Shown: positions 1-5,795 of the stretch, one piece after another | How the letters are laid out: the number at the start of each line of letters is the position of its first letter | Position numbering within the stretch: the stretch's first letter is position 1 | Source: Flavobacteriales bacterium | GTDB taxonomy: Bacteria; Bacteroidota; Bacteroidia; Flavobacteriales_F; PHOS-HE28 | Assembly (NCBI GenBank): GCA_024640205.1 | Contig: JAHEFL010000095.1 | Location: 1-6,744 of the forward strand | DNA: 6,744 bases | Direction of reading: 5' to 3' | The notes under the pieces: generated by a model | Database searches by the model: none | Told to the model about the DNA's origin: nothing | The model's input: only the letters and a program-made list of their open reading frames with translations | Position numbers and translations under genes: made by a program

Positions 1-2247
1 GTCCATCGTATCGCTACCCTGTTGGAAGAGAATAAGACGTTGAAGGGTACGTTTTTCCTTGTCCTGGACCGCATCACCGTGGAACCAGGGGATCCAGAGA
101 CGGAAAGCCGGATCGCGGATAGTGCCGAGACGGCGTTCTTCGAGGGGCAGGGTGAATTGATCCTGCTTGGTGAGAACGGCCGCCAATCGGGCTTCAATGA
201 CAAATTCGAGCTGGATGGGATCACATTCGAGGAGCCCAGCCCGAATCTCTTCAGTTTCAACGACCCGGTGGGTGCCTGCCCGAACTGTGAGGGATACGGT
301 AATGTCATTGGTATCGACCCGGACCTTGTGATACCGGACAAAGGAGCGAGCGTTTATGACGACTGTGTCGCACCATGGAGAGGGGAAAAGCTCAGCGAGT
401 GGAGAAGCGACTTCATCCGGGACTCTGCTGCATTTGGCTTTCCGATCCATCGGCCATACAAGGATCTGGACCCCGCCCAGCGCGACCTGCTGTGGAAAGG
501 TGCGAAAGGTGTGCGCGGGATCGATCGCTTCTTCAAGTTCGTGGAGGAGAAGAGCTATAAGATCCAGTATCGCGTTCTGGGCAGCCGCTACCGTGGAAAA
601 ACCACTTGTCCCGAATGCAGTGGTGGCCGCATACGAAAAGAGGCCCTATATGTTAAAGTCGGTGGGCGGGACATCACGGAGCTCGCCAGGATGCCACTCC
701 GCGATCTGCTCGGGTTCTTTGAAGGCTTGGAATTGAACGAGCATGATCAGCGGATCGCTTCCCGCTTGTTGAAGGAGATCGTGAACAGGCTTCGTTACCT
801 GGTGGATGTCGGCGTGGGATACCTGACCTTGGATAGGAGGAGCAATACCCTGAGCGGTGGGGAAACCCAGCGGATCGATCTGGCAACCTCGCTGGGTAGT
901 AGTCTGGTTGGTAGTCTTTACATCCTGGATGAGCCCAGTATAGGCCTGCATCAGCGGGACACCCTACGCTTGATCGGAGTTCTTGAACGACTGCGTGATC
1001 TGGGGAACACGGTCATCGTGGTGGAACATGATGAAGAGGTCATGCGAGCCGCCGACCACATCATTGATATGGGTCCGCTGGCCGGTTCCGAAGGTGGGCA
1101 AGTGGTGTTCAGCGGAACACATGCGGAGCTGGTCCAAAGCGATGGGCTTACGGCACGATACCTGACAGGAAGGGAACGGATCCCGGTTCCGGGGAGAAAG
1201 CGCAAAGTCAAGGACACCGTCATATTGCGGGGAGCCAGGGAGAACAATCTGAAGGACGTGCAGGTCAGCTTCCCGCTTCACATGCTGACGGTGGTCACCG
1301 GTGTGAGCGGTAGTGGAAAGACGACGCTGGTGAAACGCATCCTTTATCCCGCCTTGAAGAGGGAATTGGAAGGTAGCGGTGACAGACCCGGCGAGTTCAG
1401 CGCACTGGAAGGCGATGTTCATCGGATCAAAGCGGTGGAAATGGTCGATCAGAACCCGATCGGCAGGAGTTCGCGGAGCAATCCGGTGACCTACGTGAAG
1501 GCATGGGACGAGATCCGGCAATTGTTCAGCGCCACGGAGATCGCCCGGGTGCGTGGTTACAAACCCAGCTTTTTCAGCTTCAATGTGGATGGAGGGCGGT
1601 GCGAGATCTGCCAGGGTGAAGGCGTGGTGCATATTGAGATGCAATTCATGGCGGACATAAGTCTGACCTGTGAGGCCTGCCACGGAAAACGGTTCAGGGA
1701 GGAGATCCTGGACGCTCGCTTCGAGGGGAAGGATGTGGCCGAGGTCCTGGACATGACCGTTGATGAAGCGCTAACGTTCTTCGGGACATTCGAGGATGAT
1801 AAGGCCTGCGAACGGATCGTGGCCAAGCTGCTTCCACTGCAGGAGACCGGAATGGGGTACGTGAAACTGGGACAAAGCAGCAGTACATTGAGCGGGGGAG
1901 AAGCGCAACGGATCAAATTGGCCAGCTTCCTGGGTAAGGGACAGGAGGAGAAGCCGACCCTGTTCATATTTGATGAGCCCACCACGGGCCTTCATTTCCA
2001 TGACGTGGCGAAGCTCCTGAAGGCCTTTGAAATGCTCATCGCCACTGGACATAGCGTTCTGGTCATCGAGCATAACCTGGAGGTGATCAAATGTGCCGAT
2101 CACGTCATCGACCTGGGGCCTGATGGCGGCGAGGCCGGAGGATCTGTCGTCTTCGAAGGCACGCCGGAGCAACTGGCACTGACACCTGGTTCCTTTACCG
2201 GTTCAGCATTGGCCAAAGCCCTGGTCGGATCGGGCTCAGCGAAGTAG
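1..2247 (+). CDS. uvrA: UvrABC excinuclease subunit A, 5'-truncated by window edge
   Basis: UvrA is the cytoplasmic ATPase that finds bulky DNA lesions and loads UvrB in nucleotide excision repair. The frame is open from base 1, so the start is outside; the TTG at 22 is an internal Leu codon. Visible are 748 residues; by comparison with E. coli UvrA (940) about 160-200 N-terminal residues are missing, including the first Walker A and most of the UvrB-binding domain. In order: first zinc module (CPNC at 277-288, CPEC at 607-618), ABC signature 1 LSGGETQR at 850, Walker B YILDEPS at 919 with switch His at 1027, second Walker A GVSGSGKTT at 1300, second zinc module (CEIC 1600-1611, CEAC 1669-1680), signature 2 LSGGEAQR at 1888, Walker B IFDEPTTGLH near 1966 and switch His at 2071. 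All expected motifs are intact, so the protein should be active. Variants such as DQNPIGRSSRSNPVTY and KPTLFIFDEPTTGLHFHD match what I recall of Bacteroidota UvrA. Bacteroidota may carry more than one UvrA paralogue; which one this is cannot be settled here. Any upstream SOS control site is outside the window. Confidence 0.96.
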   Translation, partial: VHRIATLLEENKTLKGTFFLVLDRITVEPGDPETESRIADSAETAFFEGQGELILLGENGRQSGFNDKFELDGITFEEPSPNLFSFNDPVGACPNCEGYGNVIGIDPDLVIPDKGASVYDDCVAPWRGEKLSEWRSDFIRDSAAFGFPIHRPYKDLDPAQRDLLWKGAKGVRGIDRFFKFVEEKSYKIQYRVLGSRYRGKTTCPECSGGRIRKEALYVKVGGRDITELARMPLRDLLGFFEGLELNEHDQRIASRLLKEIVNRLRYLVDVGVGYLTLDRRSNTLSGGETQRIDLATSLGSSLVGSLYILDEPSIGLHQRDTLRLIGVLERLRDLGNTVIVVEHDEEVMRAADHIIDMGPLAGSEGGQVVFSGTHAELVQSDGLTARYLTGRERIPVPGRKRKVKDTVILRGARENNLKDVQVSFPLHMLTVVTGVSGSGKTTLVKRILYPALKRELEGSGDRPGEFSALEGDVHRIKAVEMVDQNPIGRSSRSNPVTYVKAWDEIRQLFSATEIARVRGYKPSFFSFNVDGGRCEICQGEGVVHIEMQFMADISLTCEACHGKRFREEILDARFEGKDVAEVLDMTVDEALTFFGTFEDDKACERIVAKLLPLQETGMGYVKLGQSSSTLSGGEAQRIKLASFLGKGQEEKPTLFIFDEPTTGLHFHDVAKLLKAFEMLIATGHSVLVIEHNLEVIKCADHVIDLGPDGGEAGGSVVFEGTPEQLALTPGSFTGSALAKALVGSGSAK
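2236..2247. other. 12-bp overlap of two convergent coding regions
   Basis: uvrA ends with TAG at 2245-2247 (+), and the secreted-protein gene ends with TGA at 2238-2236 (-). The last three sense codons plus stop of each gene therefore share the same 12 bp. Both ends look genuine: the minus-strand gene ends in the sorting-domain terminus HVTLLR, which is shared with its tandem relative. No hairpin with a T-tract lies between the genes, so any terminator for either transcript would have to lie inside the other gene. Confidence 0.95.
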
Positions 2248-5200
2248 GGTCACATGCCCCGTTCGGGTGGTAGTGGGTTCCTGCGAACAGCGGTCCCTGA
2301 ACTTGACGATGTAGTAGTAGGTGCCGTCGGGAACCTTTTCGGCTGAATTGTCCAGGCCACCGTTCCATCCACGACCGGGGTTGTTGGTCTCGTACATGAT
2401 CAGTCCCCAACGGTCGTATATCTCCATATTGAAATCCACCAGGCTCAGGCCCTCCACCATGAACGTATCGTTGAGCCCGTCGCCATTCGGGCTGAAGACA
2501 TTGGGCACGATCGCCGAGCTTTCCGTATTGGTGACGAGGGTCACCTCAATGGTATCCTGTACCGTACAGCCATATTGGTCCTCTGCAGTGTACCAATAGG
2601 AACCGCTTGCGTTCACCGTGATGGTGGCTTCCGTGGATCCCGTGTTCCAGAGAATGCTGTTCACCGGATAGGGGGGAGCAAGTTGCGGTTCATCGCCCGG
2701 GCAGATGAACACGTCCTGGGCCGGTGGTGGATCGGCCTGCACCACGACCAATACCGTGTCACCTCCTATGCAGATCCCCTCAGTTACCGCGACCCAGTAG
2801 GTTCCCGGGGAACTTACCGTAATGGAAGAACTCGTCGCGCCTGTGGACCACGTGTACGTATCGTAGCCAGCACCCGCATCCAGGACCGCTGAGGCTCCAT
2901 CACAGAGTCCCACCGGAGAAGGAAGGTCCGGATCAATGAACGGAGGGTCAAGAATGATCGTTCCGGTATGGTCCGCCGTGTTCCCACATAATGGGTCGGT
3001 CACGGTGAGCACTATCTCGTATTCGCCCGGACCACCATAGGCATGAACCGGATTCGTCATGGTGCTTGAGCTACCATCACCGAACTCCCAGAAATACTGC
3101 ATGTTGTTCGTGCTCAAGTTGAACAGTTCCACGGAGAAGCCCTGGCAATCACTCGCGGGTTCCGCCTCGAAGAACGCTTCCACGACAGGCGGGTCAACGA
3201 CCGTTATGGTCGCATACGCGGTGTCCGCGAAATTGCATGAATTACTGTCCAGCCCAATGAGCATCACTTCGTATTCACCGACCTCGGCATAGTCATGAAT
3301 GATCTGCGCGCCTTCAATGCCACTGGTGCCATCACCAAGATCCCAGATCCAGACAGAGGCTGTTCCGCTCGCATTGAACGTGAACGGAATACCAAGACAT
3401 CCGGTCTGGTCGCTGGCATCCACCTGAATGGAGACCTGAACAGCCTGCTCAAAGTCGATCTTGAATACGCCGAGGTTACAGTTGTTACTGTTATTCGAAT
3501 TGCTGTAGGCCCCAGGGGTCGTGGGGTAGGACAGTAGCTGGCATCCGGCACAGACAGCTTGATACACGATCCCGTTCTTGTCGAAGCGACTGGTGCCGCC
3601 GTCCACGTGCTCCGTGGAGGACCCTCCGAAGAAGGTCGCATAACCCAAGGCTTCCGCCTCCAATTCGAGCATCATCAGGTAGAAGTCGCTTCCGTTGGTG
3701 GTGGATTGGTAGGCGTCTGATGTGACCGGTAGGCCGGTCGTGGTGCTCGATGGGATGCCACCCCCTCCGGCCAGATTGGTGGTGCCTGCCCATCCGCTGA
3801 AATAGATCTGGCCGCAGATGCTCACAAGGAACGCAGTGGGCGAAATATTCTCATTCCCTGCGCCTCCGATGCGTGTGGACCAGAGAGAGGTGGATAGATC
3901 GGTGCTGAACTTATGGATGAATTGGGTGGCACTGGGGTTCGCGTATTTCCCGGGTGTGACCGGGTATGGACCGGTCGTCTGGCCTACGACGAACACATCA
4001 TCCGAGGTATCCAACTGAACAAAGTAGCTCTGGTCGAATCCCGTGGTGCCGAGGTAGGTGTTCGAAAGCAAAGGGCTTCCCGAAGGATGGAACCGGGCAA
4101 TGAATCCATCCACACCGCCACTGTTGGAACCGCTGAAGGGTGTGCCTGCCGAAGGGAGATCAGTACTGGTCGTTCCTCCGGTAACGAAGATCTCGCCTAA
4201 GCTGGAGATCTGGATGCCGAAACCGGCGTCCGTACCCGTACCTCCGTAGTACGTGGCCCACAACATGCTGGAAAGATCCGGGTTCAGGCGGAAGATGTAC
4301 GCGTCCACACCTCCGGCCAGCGAGGATTGGGTGGCTCCAGCTGATGTGAACAGGTCCGTGCTGGTGGTACTGGTCGCCACCATGGGTTGCTCGACCTGGT
4401 CCAAAACGATCTCTCCCCGGAAAGGATCACCGTAATTCCGCATGGTGGGGGCGACCTGGTTCAGCCCATCATTACCTGTGCCGCCAACGAAGGTGCTTCC
4501 GATCAATCCCGTGGCCGTATTGTTCAAATGGACCACTACGATATCCGAGCCCCCTGTATAAGTGAATCCATAGGACGTGCCCGAGAATGGGGGAGTCGTG
4601 CCGCCCGAAAAGCTGTTGTCATAACATCCGGTCGTTACGGGAAAATTGGCCGAATTCGTGGTTCCCAGCACGAACAACTCGTCATTGCTGTTCACCACCA
4701 TGCTATGCGGCACTTCATTCGCCGTTCCACCGATATAGGTGCTCCAGATCAAATCGCTGCCTTCGGGGCTGAACTTGGAAATGGCCATATCATTCTCTCC
4801 ACCGCCATAGTTCGCTTGCAGCACACCCACGGTCACCGGATAGCCTGTTGCCCTGACCATTCCGCCGCCATACAAATGGCCGCTCTCGTCGTAAGTGGCG
4901 GTGAACCCGAAATTGTCCCCGAAGCTTCCGCTGTAACTGCTGAACACGACGACCGGGTCGATCACCAAAGGATATTTTTTGTCATATCCATGAGGTAAGG
5001 CGAATTGCACGCGATCCCCGTTGAGGACGTAGTGGCATTCCACCGGCCGTGCGGTACCATGCACCACCTGCCAGGCCACCGGTCGCTGTTCCACCACCGT
5101 TCCCGCGCTGGTCCCCACATAGAGGAGGCCGCCCTTCACAGCAATATCATCCTGCCCTTCATAGCGCATCATGATGTTCCCTGGATCCGCACCGGGGGCC

Positions 5201-5667
5201 ACCAACCAATCATACTTCAAACCATCACGCCCATCGATCCGCATGGCGATGCCCGGATAGAGCTCGTTCAATTCAAGGCCGGCATATACCGGTACGTTAG
5301 AAGCCCAACGGTCCTGATCGTTCCCGAGGAAGTAGTTCGCATAATGCCCCATGCGTGCGGTCCCGGCATGCTGCTGGGCGCTCGCACCTTCGAAGTGCAC
5401 CCGGAAGGCATGCATCCGCAGCGGCTCCGGCTTATGATCGACCTGCCCATGCCCCATCCGTTCACCACCTGTGCTAAGCACGTATGTGAATGCGCTCCGT
5501 TCCACGAACAGCGCTCCGCCCGGTGTGGCGGCGCGATAAAGCACCACATCCGGCCATTGGCCCTTGTTCAAGTGGAATTGAAGCTTGGTATCACCCGCGC
5601 CATGGTCATGCGCATATGCGCCGAAAGCTCCAATGGCCGCGATCAGTGGTAGTATGGTCCGCATCAT
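2236..5667 (-). CDS. Secreted SBBP beta-propeller / PKD / T9SS type B sorting-domain protein
   Basis: This is a large exported protein of about 1143 residues, probably cell-surface or released. Numbering is from the ATG at 5667. Residues 1-19 are a signal peptide (MMRTILPLIAAIGAFGAYA, AxA cleavage before HDHG). Residues ~26-239 resemble the conserved DUF7948-type domain, with NKGQWPDVVLYRA, NYFLGNDQDRWAS, YPGIAMRIDG and YPLVIDP. Residues ~243-739 hold seven SBBP-like units (IGGT.NE, GGTGTDAGF, FVTGGTTS, FPVTTG). Two PKD domains follow (743-825 with WDLGDG, 829-907 with WEFGDG), then two Ig-like domains (914-977, 982-1044) with WSTG and WNTGS. The type B T9SS sorting domain is 1053-1143: PNVFSPNGDGLND, YDRWG, WNGG, VPDGTYYY, ending HVTLLR. 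Export is inferred to be Sec, then T9SS; the ligand or role is unknown. A further in-frame ATG at 5724 would add 19 residues (MQQKHEQARHEIVRYLLRT) ahead of a canonical signal peptide, so I prefer 5667; neither start has a Shine-Dalgarno. The gene lies after a terminator hairpin, so it is probably transcribed separately from the neighbour at 5796-6744. Confidence 0.93.
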   Translation of the reverse strand: MMRTILPLIAAIGAFGAYAHDHGAGDTKLQFHLNKGQWPDVVLYRAATPGGALFVERSAFTYVLSTGGERMGHGQVDHKPEPLRMHAFRVHFEGASAQQHAGTARMGHYANYFLGNDQDRWASNVPVYAGLELNELYPGIAMRIDGRDGLKYDWLVAPGADPGNIMMRYEGQDDIAVKGGLLYVGTSAGTVVEQRPVAWQVVHGTARPVECHYVLNGDRVQFALPHGYDKKYPLVIDPVVVFSSYSGSFGDNFGFTATYDESGHLYGGGMVRATGYPVTVGVLQANYGGGENDMAISKFSPEGSDLIWSTYIGGTANEVPHSMVVNSNDELFVLGTTNSANFPVTTGCYDNSFSGGTTPPFSGTSYGFTYTGGSDIVVVHLNNTATGLIGSTFVGGTGNDGLNQVAPTMRNYGDPFRGEIVLDQVEQPMVATSTTSTDLFTSAGATQSSLAGGVDAYIFRLNPDLSSMLWATYYGGTGTDAGFGIQISSLGEIFVTGGTTSTDLPSAGTPFSGSNSGGVDGFIARFHPSGSPLLSNTYLGTTGFDQSYFVQLDTSDDVFVVGQTTGPYPVTPGKYANPSATQFIHKFSTDLSTSLWSTRIGGAGNENISPTAFLVSICGQIYFSGWAGTTNLAGGGGIPSSTTTGLPVTSDAYQSTTNGSDFYLMMLELEAEALGYATFFGGSSTEHVDGGTSRFDKNGIVYQAVCAGCQLLSYPTTPGAYSNSNNSNNCNLGVFKIDFEQAVQVSIQVDASDQTGCLGIPFTFNASGTASVWIWDLGDGTSGIEGAQIIHDYAEVGEYEVMLIGLDSNSCNFADTAYATITVVDPPVVEAFFEAEPASDCQGFSVELFNLSTNNMQYFWEFGDGSSSTMTNPVHAYGGPGEYEIVLTVTDPLCGNTADHTGTIILDPPFIDPDLPSPVGLCDGASAVLDAGAGYDTYTWSTGATSSSITVSSPGTYWVAVTEGICIGGDTVLVVVQADPPPAQDVFICPGDEPQLAPPYPVNSILWNTGSTEATITVNASGSYWYTAEDQYGCTVQDTIEVTLVTNTESSAIVPNVFSPNGDGLNDTFMVEGLSLVDFNMEIYDRWGLIMYETNNPGRGWNGGLDNSAEKVPDGTYYYIVKFRDRCSQEPTTTRTGHVTLLR
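2239..3180 (-). repeat. Paralogous C-terminal module, copy 1 (PKD-Ig-Ig-sorting domain)
   Basis: The last 314 codons of the complete secreted-protein gene align without any gap to the 314 codons at 5799-6740. Hand counting gives about 160 of 314 identical residues, with 58 of the final 91 identical. Similarity is also plain in the DNA, for example the gtagtagtaggt run near 2313 and 5872 on the + strand. Confidence 0.88.
3451..4941 (-). repeat. Seven SBBP-type beta-propeller units within the coding region
   Basis: Each degenerate unit of about 60-80 residues follows the same plan: an aromatic-x-G-G turn (YIGGT, FVGGTGND, YYGGTGTD, YLGTTGFD, RIGGAGNE, FFGGSSTE), a hydrophobic strand, a Gly/Asn turn, a strand such as LFVLGTT, IFVTGGT, VFVVGQT or IYFSGWA, often an (F/Y)PVT-type turn, then D-x-(Y/F/V)-hydrophobic-x-K/R-F/L. 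Boundaries in residues from the ATG at 5667 are roughly 243-308, 309-390, 391-469, 470-535, 536-596, 597-675 and 676-739. The first unit lacks the clear GG turn (SYSGSFGDN). Seven units suggests a closed seven-bladed propeller; this is a fold inference, not something seen directly. Confidence 0.72.
5611..5667 (-). other. Predicted Sec signal peptide of the large secreted protein
   Basis: The first 19 codons from the ATG at 5667 give a short basic n-region (MMR), a hydrophobic core (TILPLIAAIGAFG) and an AYA motif followed by HDHG, the classic signal peptidase I pattern. This decides the start choice: beginning at the ATG at 5724 would bury the signal peptide behind a charged 19-residue extension. 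No lipobox cysteine is present, so it is not a lipoprotein signal. Confidence 0.82.
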
Positions 5668-5750
5668 GGTCCGCAAAAGATAACGTACGATCTCATGACG
5701 GGCCTGTTCGTGTTTCTGTTGCATGGTGAACCGGCCATCAGGCCCGAATT
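5668..5750 (-). promoter_or_regulatory. Presumed leader/promoter region of the large secreted-protein gene; no clear promoter box
   Basis: These 83 bp lie between the terminator hairpin and the preferred ATG at 5667. If the hairpin stops upstream transcription, a promoter is expected here or overlapping the hairpin. I see no good match to the Bacteroidota pair TTTG (-33) and TAnnTTTG (-7); the nearest is TATCTTTTG at 5682-5674, which is off by one base and only 6 nt before the ATG. There is no Shine-Dalgarno. The region also contains the alternative in-frame ATG at 5724. Confidence 0.3.
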
Positions 5751-5778
5751 GAAAAGGGAGACCGAAGCCTCCCTTTTC
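5751..5778 (-). terminator. Rho-independent terminator hairpin with UUCG tetraloop
   Basis: On the minus strand a perfect 10-bp stem GAAAAGGGAG/CTCCCTTTTC is extended by one G-U and one C-G pair to close a C(UUCG)G tetraloop at 5767-5762, an exceptionally stable loop. The 3' arm ends in four T, and the outer A/T pairs double as a U-tract. It begins 17 nt after the TAG of the upstream secreted-protein gene (5798-5796), the expected place for its terminator. The A-tract on the other side means it could also act on + strand transcripts, but no + strand gene lies upstream nearby. Confidence 0.82.
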
Positions 5779-5795
5779 ATCGCCTTGTTACACAG

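Noticed and set aside
22..24. TTG at 22 as the uvrA start
   Set aside because: The frame is open back to base 1 and the protein from here would lack the first Walker A and UvrB-binding regions; it is an internal Leu of a gene cut by the window edge.
1321..1326. Thr instead of Ser after the Walker A lysine (GSGKTT) as a sign of a defective UvrA
   Set aside because: GK(S/T) is the accepted P-loop pattern and Thr at this position supports ATP binding; all other catalytic motifs are intact.
964..1683. 239-codon minus-strand open frame inside uvrA
   Set aside because: The opposite frame encodes invariant UvrA motifs throughout this stretch, and the antisense product shows no recognisable domain.
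2255..2266. CCCGTTCGGG just after the uvrA stop as a terminator
   Set aside because: It has only three or four pairs around a tiny loop, no T-tract follows, and the bases code for the conserved end of the sorting domain.
3264..3793. Minus-strand frames of 125 and 100 codons overlapping the secreted-protein gene in another frame
   Set aside because: They are out-of-frame shadows of the propeller and PKD coding region; the main frame is uninterrupted, so no frameshift or nested gene is needed.
4387..5652. Long + strand open frames (about 203 and 215 codons) opposite the secreted-protein gene
   Set aside because: They lie antisense to a complete protein with recognisable domains. Their translations are rich in His, Arg, Pro and Ile with no domain, as expected from the complement of a GC-rich coding strand.
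5674..5682. TATCTTTTG as a Bacteroidota -7 promoter box (TAnnTTTG)
   Set aside because: It has one base too many, lies only 6 nt before the ATG at 5667 and has no TTTG-type partner about 20 bp upstream.
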